Shown here: in pieces, positions 54,601-61,359 of the stretch | Layout: every line of letters starts with the position of its first letter | Numbering within the stretch: the first letter of the stretch is position 1 | Assembly (NCBI RefSeq): GCF_030295425.1 | Contig: NZ_AP027081.1 | Location: forward strand, 1,426,001-1,490,000 | DNA length: 64,000 nucleotides | Reading direction: 5' to 3' | From: Mesoterricola sediminis | GTDB lineage: Bacteria; Acidobacteriota; Holophagae; Holophagales; Holophagaceae | The notes under the pieces: model-generated | The model's database searches: none | Seen by the model: the letters and a program-made list of their open reading frames with translations, nothing else | What the model was told of the DNA's origin: nothing | Position numbers and translations under genes: made by a program

Positions 54601-56149
54601 GGGGGCCATCAACGGCGTATCGCTCTCCCTCACCTCCCCGAGCCCGTATGTCCTGTGGGTCAATGCCGATGCCACGGTTACCGGGACCCTGTTCTCCGTC
54701 AATTCCGGCGGATCCTTTCGGTTCGGGGTTAACAACAACGGGGCGGTCACTGCCAATGGGGGCGGTTCCTTCGGGGGAATCGTTTCAAGCCCTGGATTCT
54801 GTGCCGCCGGAGCCGTTGTCACTGCTGGGGCCAACGCCTGCTGGTTTGATGCCGCAGGAGGAGGGCGGATCGCGACCGTCGGTCCGAACTCGTCTACCTT
54901 CAATGGCTGGGGCATCGACCAGTACACCTCCGACCTCAGCGGATACCGGAGAGTCTTCGACATCACAGCCGCTGGGGTGGGCTACCTCAACGGCTCCCTG
55001 ATCCTCACCCTCGGCAACGTGGGGTCCAACTCCGCCACCCTCCAGGCTGCTGTGGCCTCTGCAATGGCGCCCAAGGTGGGGACCTACGCCCAGATGATCG
55101 CCTACAGCGTGCCGGCAGGCACCACGCCCTTCTGGTATGCCACGGACGCGACCGCTCCGGACGGGCTCCTGGGCAGGCTGTACCAGTGGAACGGCTCGAC
55201 CTGGGTTGACCAGGGCAATCCCAACGCCGTCATCGGGCGCATCACCGCCGGCATCATCTCGGCTGGAGCCGTAGGCGCCCAGGCCCTCGCGGCGGACATC
55301 GCCCTCATCGGGCAGGTCATCCGATCCACAGGCTACACGGCGGGGACCTCCAGCGTCCCTCCCAGTGGGTTCAAGCTGAGCGGGTCTGCGTTCACGGTCA
55401 CCTACCTGGACGGGACCACGGATAGCGTCATCGCGGATTTCGGGGGCAACGTCTCGATCGCCGGCATGAAAGCGGCGGTGGTGGCGAACCGGATCCGGGG
55501 CAACACCTACACCCAGAGCGGGACGGGCACCCTCGACGTGCCGATCCCCGAGGGCATCACGAGCGTCGAACTGACCCTCCAGGCGGCTGGCGGCAACGGT
55601 GGCAGCTCCTACGGGGCTGGCGGGAACGGGGGCCAGTACATCCGCAAGACCATCACCGTGAAGCCCCACAACACCTACCGGATCACGGTGGGCGCGGTGG
55701 GGTCCAACAGCACGTTCTCGTGGCTCTCGTTCGACAGCACGAGCGGGTTCACCACGGACTCTGGTTTCGCGACGATCACCGCGACGTGCGGCGCGAACGG
55801 GGCAGGGTCCAGCTCTGGCGTAAACGGCACGGACTCTCCCAACTGCGTCCAGCAACCCGAATACGGCTGGGTGGTGACCGGTGGGACCGGCGGCGACAGC
55901 GGCGTCTACAGCGGCGTGGCCAAAGCCGGGAACGGCGGGGCCTGCGGGCTCCAGGCGGGCGGGGCTGGCCCCACCGCGACGGCGGTCAAGACCAATTCCG
56001 GCGGAGGTGGAGGCGCTTCTGCGATGGCTCCGGGCGGGGCAGGGGCGCTTACCGGAGCGAATGGAACGGCTGGGACCCTGGGTTCCGGCGGAGGTGGCGG
56101 GGCTACCGGTGGCGCGGGTGGCCCTGGGTTCGGACGCGCCAAGTGGTGA
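51668..56149 (+). CDS. Central tail fibre/host specificity protein J
   Basis: A 1493-residue protein. The opening SLGIQTVQQAKLLFALSCGA and GPVHG, then after an inserted ~75-residue segment LRDIYLNDVPIQNSDGTFNF, is the J N terminus. Middle parts: KFSYSGTARKARHTVAQVTW, EAVTFSTGIEGTYVKPGKI, and a fibronectin-III-like domain near 725-815. The C-terminal end is very Gly-rich (about 1310-1493). J forms the tip spike that binds the host receptor. The inserted segment is related to one in the tail tube protein. Confidence 0.92.
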   Translation: MTRNINWVDGGGDTDPKRPTSLGIQTVQQAKLLFALSCGAILGPVHGQCGLMTGTPNVAVDGTAKTFTRDAGSFLTDGFAVGQSFQSWGFSNAANNGFFTITSVSATVLTCSGATLVTEGSGSNRHIGPSGLRDIYLNDVPIQNSDGTFNFSGINVSMTKGTLTQTPINGFSDTESVTVSGAQILNSTPQPVYIPNVAATAVRLNISLPALYQQSSYDGSMSGDTVNLKVEVSNNGASYVDASAKIGADVLKITGGPTTGAVVRSIRLNLTQFGSGPWSVRVSRVTADNNTTYRENRTYLQSYSAITEQQLRYPGTALLAITVDAKRFSSMPKVSVRSYGRKVLVPANYTPATRNPDTGVWTPAVYATTGTGTSGGSWDGTFKEAWTSNPAWIFMDMATSKVYGAGTYLSQSGVDKWGLYTLAMYCDGMVSDGFGGTEPRFAFNGYIQSQEEAFHMLAHIISCARAQLYYGKGKVMPVQDVDDTPVHLFTPSNVVGGKFSYSGTARKARHTVAQVTWNDPAQLWKAVPEQVQADSSYISRYGVQVTSYTAVGCTSKGQARRSGRYTLLSELNETEAVTFSTGIEGTYVKPGKIILIQDPARLRFRMGGRIDSATSSTVTLDGQVTLQSGQTYTLWVQLPDGSLVSKTVTTAAGTVSALTISGTFATIPSAKAQWLLSSTAQPASRWRVISVREVQDQTIEITALANYQAKYALADITDSLVAAPVATSNLGAPSGLVLTHTTQTQSDRLAYSLSASWTAPTGTPNGYIAQYRKDTGAWIDMTVAGCGASAQDLLVGVYDVRVAAQYQDGVSDWVVGAGHTISNAGGSPAEIAQGGVDQINSVNYLVNLDKITLVQDWKAELQTQTQLDSQASTLGVSATAYDAAVAALSSGLISAGAPSNWATLWPDGTTWAKTGIMTSLQGWWQNIVSARTALMTAITAKVNTTATASGATATWGSISGGAAQAAPSGGWAGASNFTGAINGVSLSLTSPSPYVLWVNADATVTGTLFSVNSGGSFRFGVNNNGAVTANGGGSFGGIVSSPGFCAAGAVVTAGANACWFDAAGGGRIATVGPNSSTFNGWGIDQYTSDLSGYRRVFDITAAGVGYLNGSLILTLGNVGSNSATLQAAVASAMAPKVGTYAQMIAYSVPAGTTPFWYATDATAPDGLLGRLYQWNGSTWVDQGNPNAVIGRITAGIISAGAVGAQALAADIALIGQVIRSTGYTAGTSSVPPSGFKLSGSAFTVTYLDGTTDSVIADFGGNVSIAGMKAAVVANRIRGNTYTQSGTGTLDVPIPEGITSVELTLQAAGGNGGSSYGAGGNGGQYIRKTITVKPHNTYRITVGAVGSNSTFSWLSFDSTSGFTTDSGFATITATCGANGAGSSSGVNGTDSPNCVQQPEYGWVVTGGTGGDSGVYSGVAKAGNGGACGLQAGGAGPTATAVKTNSGGGGGASAMAPGGAGALTGANGTAGTLGSGGGGGATGGAGGPGFGRAKW

Positions 56150-56180
56150 ACCGGGCCGTCGTGCCCATCCAGGAGACAGC

Positions 56181-56546
56181 ATGTCGATCAAACTCCCCTC
56201 ATCCAACACCACGGTGGTCCCGGAATACGCGGCCATCGAGATCAAGTTCAACCGCGGCATGCAGCCGAACACGGACGGCCACCTCGTGCCGGTCTTCACG
56301 GCCAGCATCGCCTACGCCCGCACGGACTACCTCGTGGACGCGGACGGCAACAAGGTCGGGCAGGTCTCCCGCGCCGCCGTGCCGCCCGTGACGCCCGACC
56401 CCTACACCGGCTGGATCTACCTGGACGGGCCCGCCCTGGCCGCCATGGAGGCCTCCGTGACCCCCGCCTCGACCATGCTGGACACCATCGCCGATGCGGC
56501 GGACAGCCTGATCCAGCAGGACCTCACCCGCAGGGGGCTCCTGTGA
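56181..56546 (+). CDS. Tail-associated hypothetical protein
   Basis: A 121-residue protein from ATG 56181 (AGGAGACAGC upstream). SNTTVVPEYAAIEIKFNRGM then VPVFTASIAYARTDYLVD and a C-terminal helix. No family is recognised. It follows J and may be a tip, fibre or fibre-assembly component. Confidence 0.55.
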   Translation: MSIKLPSSNTTVVPEYAAIEIKFNRGMQPNTDGHLVPVFTASIAYARTDYLVDADGNKVGQVSRAAVPPVTPDPYTGWIYLDGPALAAMEASVTPASTMLDTIADAADSLIQQDLTRRGLL

Positions 56547-57106
56547 AGACGGCCCTGATCGCCCTCTGGGGGCTCGTGGCCTGGCTCCTGGTGGAGATGG
56601 TGGTCTTCCTGCCCCTCTACCTCCTGGGACTGGTCCTGATGCCCATCCTCCTGCGCTGGGCTCCGCGCACGGTGCGCCCTACGCGGATCCCCAACGAGTA
56701 CATGCACCCCGGCGGGCTCGTGGAGGCCTTCGCCTGGGACTGGGCTGATGCTCTCTGGGGCAACAAGGAGGACGGCCTTCTGCCGTGGTGGTGGGAGCAG
56801 AAAGGCGGCACGGCCTGGGGTTGGTTCCTCCGCAACCCCGTCTGCAACATGCGGTTCTGGCCGATCATTTCGACGCTCCCGAGCCCGTCCACGCAGTACG
56901 TCGGCACCCTCCAGGACGTGCCCGCGAACGGAGATCCCGGCTGGTTCCTGGCCTGGGCCGGGCCCTACGTCGGGTTCCTGTGGCAGAACACCCACTGGGG
57001 GCTCTGGATCGGCTGGAAGATCAACCCCCGCGATGCCCGCAGGATCGACCCCGAGGACTACCGAACCCATGGTCTCGGAACGGCCTGCCAATTTATGAGG
57101 TTCTGA
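56543..57106 (+). CDS. Membrane-anchored phage protein (DUF7338-like)
   Basis: A 187-residue protein with a signal anchor (LVAWLLVEMVVFLPLYLLGL) and a Trp-rich soluble part (DGLLPWWWEQKGG, FLRNPVCNMRFWPIIST). Similar proteins occur at the end of tail operons in siphophages and are of unknown role. Coupled to the previous gene by ATGA. Confidence 0.6.
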   Translation: MKTALIALWGLVAWLLVEMVVFLPLYLLGLVLMPILLRWAPRTVRPTRIPNEYMHPGGLVEAFAWDWADALWGNKEDGLLPWWWEQKGGTAWGWFLRNPVCNMRFWPIISTLPSPSTQYVGTLQDVPANGDPGWFLAWAGPYVGFLWQNTHWGLWIGWKINPRDARRIDPEDYRTHGLGTACQFMRF

Positions 57107-57270
57107 TGCCCAAGAAGGAGCGAACCATCGAGCGCCCCGAGTGTCCGGCTGACCGCAGGACCCGGGAGGCGCAGGCGGAGCACGAGCGCGAGCGCCAGGA
57201 ATGGCTGGCCACCCTGGACCCCCGGCAGAGGGCCGGTGGTGAATGGAGCCTCGACCCCCAGACGCCGTGA
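57106..57270 (+). CDS. Small charged hypothetical protein
   Basis: A 54-residue highly charged protein (PADRRTREAQAEHERERQEW). The ATG overlaps the previous stop (TGATG). It is the last gene of the late operon; the reading after it drops in GC content. Confidence 0.5.
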   Translation: MPKKERTIERPECPADRRTREAQAEHERERQEWLATLDPRQRAGGEWSLDPQTP

Positions 57271-57621
57271 CGATAACGGCAAAAAACACGATTCCGGCAG
57301 GTTAGAATTGTTTGGTAAGCGTCAATTACCATCCAAAAAGCTTCAATGTGACCTTGCCTATAGATAGTTACCAGCCATAGGTATGAGATAGCTGTAGGTG
57401 CAATTAGATGGGTTTTACCAGCGACCAGAAAAAGTGTTAGGCAACCATACACAAGTGCAAGAAACCTTCGGATTAGACGGGCAATAATTTCTTGAATGTC
57501 CCCCTCAATGGGTCTAGCCTTTGGGGACACGATCAGGCAGGCTGGACCCACGATTGAACACCCTCTGTCGCATTCGGTCGGGCAAGCTTGAGGCGAAACA
57601 AAAGCGAACCAGGGGGTTGTC
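57271..57621 (-). other. AT-rich gap with a possible minus-strand membrane protein
   Basis: This gap of about 350 bp is far more AT-rich than its surroundings and has no plus-strand gene. On the minus strand an open frame runs from ATG 57623 to 57093. Its hydrophobic part (FLALVYGCLTLFLVAGKTHL, then ISYLWLVTIY) falls in the AT-rich section, whereas its 3' third is antisense to the gene at 57106. No ribosome site is visible. It may be an accessory membrane protein or simply non-coding. Confidence 0.35.
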
Positions 57622-57819
57622 ATGGCAGGGCAGGACCAGCTCGTGATTGCACTCAGCCACGCGGAGAGAGCGTCGGCCCTGGCACTGGCGGTTCATCGAA
57701 TGGCCTCTGAGCGTGGTCACGAATCCATTGCCGACGTGGCCTGGGTTGCCCACCTGGAGGCCCGTGATGCCGCAGAAGATCTCGGGGATGTTCTGGGCCT
57801 TGAGACCTCGACGGAATAA
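57622..57819 (+). CDS. Small hypothetical accessory protein
   Basis: A 65-residue helical protein (QLVIALSHAERASALALAVH, HESIADVAWVAHLEARDA) from ATG 57622 with AGGGGG upstream. No family is recognised. It lies at the right end of the prophage outside the structural operon, a common position for lysogenic accessory genes. Confidence 0.5.
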   Translation: MAGQDQLVIALSHAERASALALAVHRMASERGHESIADVAWVAHLEARDAAEDLGDVLGLETSTE

Positions 57820-57863
57820 TTGTCGGGCTATTTCCTGGGCGGGGCGTACGTTCCCCTTGGGGG

Positions 57864-58082
57864 ATGCCCTTCCGCCGCGAACCTGGACGCCCCAGGACCG
57901 AGGACCCGCCAGCCCCCAGCCGGAGGATCGACGTGCGCGTGCCCCTGGATCTCCTCGAACGTCTGGAAGCGATCGCGGCGGAGAGGGGGATCAGCCGGCA
58001 TCAGGCCATCCGTGAGGCGATCGCGGAATGGGTCGAGAAGCGGGATGCGAAGGGCGAAGAAGATGCCCGGGACCAGGATTGA
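57864..58082 (+). CDS. Ribbon-helix-helix (CopG/Arc) regulator
   Basis: A 72-residue protein from ATG 57864. RRIDVRVPLDLLERLEAIAA followed by GISRHQAIREAIAEWVEKR is a clear ribbon-helix-helix: strand, helix A, turn with G-x-SR, helix B. It lies 16 bp before the right arm sites and 60 bp before attR. It may regulate its own expression or recombination at attR, or belong to an accessory module. Confidence 0.72.
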   Translation: MPFRREPGRPRTEDPPAPSRRIDVRVPLDLLERLEAIAAERGISRHQAIREAIAEWVEKRDAKGEEDARDQD

Positions 58083-58097
58083 TGTGGGCCCCTTGTA

Positions 58098-58117
58098 TGC
58101 CCACAGACTGCCCACAG
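58098..58117. promoter_or_regulatory. Putative integrase arm-type site pair (right arm)
   Basis: Two TGCCCACAG boxes start 11 bp apart, identical in sequence and period to the pair at 3004-3023. They lie 26 bp inside attR. Presence at both ends supports binding by the integrase N-terminal domain. Confidence 0.6.
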
Positions 58118-58142
58118 CAATTTGCCCAAATTCTGTTGCCTA

Positions 58143-58210
58143 GCCTGGAACCCTTGGTGCCGGCGGTCGGACTCGAACCGACACTCCCTTTCAGAAAACA
58201 GATTTTGAGT
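58143..58210. repeat. attR: right copy of the 68-bp attachment repeat within tRNA-Leu
   Basis: A perfect match to 2840-2907. It covers the 3' 56 bases of the tRNA (CCA, acceptor 3' strand, T arm, variable arm, anticodon) plus 12 bp downstream. Crossover must lie inside these 68 bp. The 5' tRNA half at 58211-58240 is host sequence, so the tRNA stays whole. Confidence 0.93.
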
Positions 58211-58240
58211 CTGTCGCGTCTGCCATTTCGCCACGCCGGC
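58155..58240 (-). tRNA. tRNA-Leu, anticodon CAA
   Basis: The 86-nt gene has acceptor GCCGGCG/CGCCGGC, anticodon stem CAGA/TCTG with loop CTCAAAA (anticodon CAA, reads TTG), a long variable arm, T arm GTCGG-TTCGAGT-CCGAC and an encoded CCA. All class II tRNA features are present. It is the attachment target of the prophage and remains functional at the right junction. Confidence 0.93.
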
Positions 58241-58369
58241 GGCTGGGGGTAAGGATACCGGGAAAGGGCCCCCCGGGCCAACCCGCGCGGCGAGGGCGGT
58301 GGGCGCGGCGCGGCCGTGCTACGATCTTGGCATCCTGAACAATCGGGTTTTTACAGCGGGAGTGACGGC

Positions 58370-59587
58370 ATGGCAAGGCTGCGCACATGGATCATCACCG
58401 GCGCCGGAGCCGTGGGGCTCGCGGGCTCCCTGGGATGGATGGGGCTGCGGTCGTCATCCGCGACGCCCGAATATTCGGTGGAGGCGGCCAGGGTCCAGGA
58501 TCTCCGGGACAGCGTGGCCGCGAACGGCGAGGTGCAGGCCCGCACCAAGGTGAACGTGGGCGTGCAGGTGACGGCGGCCATCCGCGAGATCCACGTGAAG
58601 GACGGCCAGTGGGTGAAGGCCGGCGACCTGCTCGTGACGCTGGACCAGGAGCGCTACCGCCAGGCCCTGAACCAGGCGGAGATGGGCCTGCGCATGTCCC
58701 GCAAGGACCTGGAGATCGCCCAGGCGACCTGGACCAAGCAGGAGCAGACCTTCCGCCGCAACGAGACCCTCCATGGCCAGGGCCTGGTCTCCGCCGAGGA
58801 GTTCCAGCAGGTGAAGCTGGCCCGGGACACGGCCGCGACCTCGCTGGAGCGGGCGCGGGTGGCGGTGCAGCAGTCCGAGGCCCAGGTGGCGATCGCCCAG
58901 GACGATCTCAGCAAGACCGTCATCCGGGCCTCCATGTCGGGCCAGGTCACGGGCCTCAAGGCCGAGAAGGGGGAGACCGCCATCGCGGGCACGACGAACC
59001 TCGCGGGCGCCGTCCTGATGGTCATCTCCGACCTGTCCGAGATGATGGGCGAGGTGCGGGTGGGCGAGCTGGAGGTGGTGAAGGTCAAGGAAGGGCAGCC
59101 CGCCGAGATCACCGTGGACGCCCTGCCGGGCAGCCTCTTCCGGGGGAAGGTCATGACGGTGGCCACCGGCACGGACCGGCCCGCGAACGCCAGTTCCACG
59201 TCGCAGGAGACCCAGACCTACAAGGTGCGCGTCCTCATCGAGGGGACCCCCGAGGCGCTGGGGGCCCTCAAGCCGGGCATGAGCGCGCGCATCGCCGTGC
59301 TCACCTCCGAGCACAAGGGGGTGCTCACGGTGCCCCTGGCCGCCATCCAGGACCGCGAGGTGAAGGGCCGGGGCCTTGGCCTCCTCGCCGGCTCCCGCAG
59401 CGTCGTCTACGTCGCGAAGGACGGCAAGGTCCAGGAGCGGGAGATCCAGACGGGCCTGTCCACCCGCCGGGCGGCGGAGGTTCTTTCCGGCGTCAAGGCC
59501 GGCGAACTCGTCGTCACCGGGCCGACCAAGCTCCTCACGGGCCTCACGGACGGGGCCGCCGTGAAGCTGCAGAAGGGCCAGCCGTGA
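58370..59587 (+). CDS. MacA-like periplasmic adaptor (HlyD family)
   Basis: A 405-residue protein from ATG 58370 with GGGAG upstream. N-terminal anchor (WIITGAGAVGLAGSLGWMG), biotinyl-lipoyl segments (VNVGVQVTAAIREIHVKDGQ and VIRASMSGQVTGLKAEKGET), an alpha-helical hairpin (about 100-180) and beta-barrel parts. It links an inner-membrane ABC permease to an outer-membrane channel in MacAB-type efflux. The next gene (GTGA overlap) is the permease. Confidence 0.85.
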   Translation: MARLRTWIITGAGAVGLAGSLGWMGLRSSSATPEYSVEAARVQDLRDSVAANGEVQARTKVNVGVQVTAAIREIHVKDGQWVKAGDLLVTLDQERYRQALNQAEMGLRMSRKDLEIAQATWTKQEQTFRRNETLHGQGLVSAEEFQQVKLARDTAATSLERARVAVQQSEAQVAIAQDDLSKTVIRASMSGQVTGLKAEKGETAIAGTTNLAGAVLMVISDLSEMMGEVRVGELEVVKVKEGQPAEITVDALPGSLFRGKVMTVATGTDRPANASSTSQETQTYKVRVLIEGTPEALGALKPGMSARIAVLTSEHKGVLTVPLAAIQDREVKGRGLGLLAGSRSVVYVAKDGKVQEREIQTGLSTRRAAEVLSGVKAGELVVTGPTKLLTGLTDGAAVKLQKGQP

Positions 59588-60861
59588 ACGGCTGGGGCCA
59601 CTTCACCGAGACCCTGCGCACGGCCCTGGCCAGCATCTGGGCGCACCGCATGCGCAGCGCGCTCACGACCCTGGGCATCATCATCGGCGTCGGATCCGTC
59701 ATCGCCGTGGTCAACCTCACGAAGGGACTCGAGGGCCGGATCATGGCCGACGTCCGCCAGGAGGGCACCCACACCTTCTTCGTCAGCTCCTGGGTGCCCT
59801 ACTCCCGGTTCAAGACCGCCAGGGTCCGCCGCATGCCCATGGACGTGCAGACCATCCGCGAGATCCGCGAGGTCATGCCCCAGGTGACCCTGGCCAGCCC
59901 CCAGGTCACGATCTGGGTGCCCCAGATGCTGGTGAAGGCCGGGGGCATCACGCGCCGGATCTCGTACCTCACGGCCGTGGACGAGAACGGGCTGGACCTC
60001 TCCAACCGGGAGCTGGCCTGCGGCCGCAACTTCACGGCCACGGACCGCGCGACCCGCGCCCCCCTGGCCATCCTGGGCGCCCAGATCGCCGAGGACCTCG
60101 GGGTCACGGAAGCCTCCCTGGGGCGGCACCTGACGGTGAACGGCCAGACCCTGGAGCTGGTAGGCATCCTCAAGAAGCATGGCGAGATCCCCTTCATGCC
60201 CACGCAGGAGGGGGATGAGGACTCGGCCATGTGGGGGCCCGACGGCATGTTCTTCGTGCCGTACGGGAGCCTGCGGGAGCTGGCCCGGCCCGGGGCCTTC
60301 GACAGCCCCTTCTGGCGCCTCCAGGTGGACAGCCGCATGCCGGTGAAGGAGGCGGAGGAATCCCTGCGCCGCAACCTGAGGCGCATCCGCGGCCTCAAGG
60401 GGGACGACGCCGACAACTTCATGCTCGAGAGCAACGAGAAGGCCGTGGCCCAGGTCGAGAAGATCGGCAAGACCCTCATGACCGCCAGCGGCGCGATGGT
60501 GGGCATCAGCCTGCTCGTGGGCGGCATCGGGGTGATGAACATCATGCTGGTAAGCGTCACCGAGCGCACCCGGGAGATCGGGGTCCGCAAGGCCCTGGGC
60601 GCCCGCCGGCGCCACATCCTCTTCCAGTTCCTCATCGAGGCGACGGTGCTGTGCGTCTCCGGGGGGATCATCGGGACCCTCCTGGGGCTGGCCTTCGGCT
60701 CCGTGCTGAGCCAGGTGCTCATGAAGCACGTGGGGGGCGTGCCGGTGTGGGCCTTCCTGTCGGCCCTGATCGTGCCGGCGGCGGTGGGCCTGGGCTTCGG
60801 CCTCTATCCCGCGGCCCGGGCCGCGAAGCTGGATCCGATCGAGGCGCTCCGCTACGAGTAG
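59584..60861 (+). CDS. MacB-type ABC transporter permease
   Basis: A 425-residue protein from GTG 59584. FtsX/MacB features: the first helix RSALTTLGIIIGVGSVIAVV, a large periplasmic MacB-core domain (about 45-280), then three helices with VGGIGVMNIMLVSVTERTRE, IGVRKALGARRRHILFQFLI and YPAARAAKLDPIEALRYE. No nucleotide-binding domain is fused and none follows; the ATPase must be encoded elsewhere, perhaps outside this window. Confidence 0.88.
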   Translation: MNGWGHFTETLRTALASIWAHRMRSALTTLGIIIGVGSVIAVVNLTKGLEGRIMADVRQEGTHTFFVSSWVPYSRFKTARVRRMPMDVQTIREIREVMPQVTLASPQVTIWVPQMLVKAGGITRRISYLTAVDENGLDLSNRELACGRNFTATDRATRAPLAILGAQIAEDLGVTEASLGRHLTVNGQTLELVGILKKHGEIPFMPTQEGDEDSAMWGPDGMFFVPYGSLRELARPGAFDSPFWRLQVDSRMPVKEAEESLRRNLRRIRGLKGDDADNFMLESNEKAVAQVEKIGKTLMTASGAMVGISLLVGGIGVMNIMLVSVTERTREIGVRKALGARRRHILFQFLIEATVLCVSGGIIGTLLGLAFGSVLSQVLMKHVGGVPVWAFLSALIVPAAVGLGFGLYPAARAAKLDPIEALRYE

Positions 60862-61358
60862 GCGGGGCGCGGGCGCGCCGCCATCAGGTGGCCGATGGCC
60901 ACCGCGGCGGCGTCGGCCGCGTCGGCGGGGAGGGGCTCCTTGAGGCTGAGGAGGGTCATGACCATGCGGCCCACCTGGCCCTTGTCGGCCCAGCCGTAGC
61001 CGCTGACGGCCTTCTTCACCTGCATGGGGTTGTAGTCCCCGACCGCGAGCCCGTGGAGGCCGGCGGTGAGGAGGATCCCGCCCCGGATCTGCCCGAGCTT
61101 GAGGGCGGACTGGGCGTTCTTCTCCACGAAGGGACTCTCCACGGCCATGAAGTCGGGCGCGGTGCGCGCGATGACCTCGCTGAGCTTCTGGTGGATGCCC
61201 AGGATGCGCTGGTCGAAGTCGGCGCCCCGGGGGGAGCGGATGACGCCCGCCTCGACGAGTTCCAGGCGGGAGCCCCAGCGCGAGACCACGGCGAAGCCGC
61301 AGGCCAGGGAACCGGGGTCCACGCCCAGGCAGCGGACGGGCGCCGCGGGGGCGGGCAC
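60852..61358 (-). CDS. ruvC: Crossover junction endodeoxyribonuclease RuvC
   Basis: From GTG 61358 this is 168 residues; further upstream the frame is antisense to the rnr tail. CLGVDPGSLACGFAVV (catalytic Asp), FMAVESPFVEKNAQSALKLG (Glu) and ADAADAAAVAIGHLM (two Asp) are the RuvC active site. It resolves Holliday junctions with RuvAB. The start overlaps the rnr stop region (TGAGGTG), so it is likely cotranscribed with rnr, and it ends convergent with the permease gene. Confidence 0.93.
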   Translation of the reverse strand: MPAPAAPVRCLGVDPGSLACGFAVVSRWGSRLELVEAGVIRSPRGADFDQRILGIHQKLSEVIARTAPDFMAVESPFVEKNAQSALKLGQIRGGILLTAGLHGLAVGDYNPMQVKKAVSGYGWADKGQVGRMVMTLLSLKEPLPADAADAAAVAIGHLMAARPRPAYS

Positions 61359-61359
61359 C

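Noticed and set aside
57864-58082. Antitoxin of a toxin-antitoxin pair
   Set aside because: Ribbon-helix-helix proteins are often antitoxins, but no toxin-like frame is adjacent, so only a regulator is claimed.
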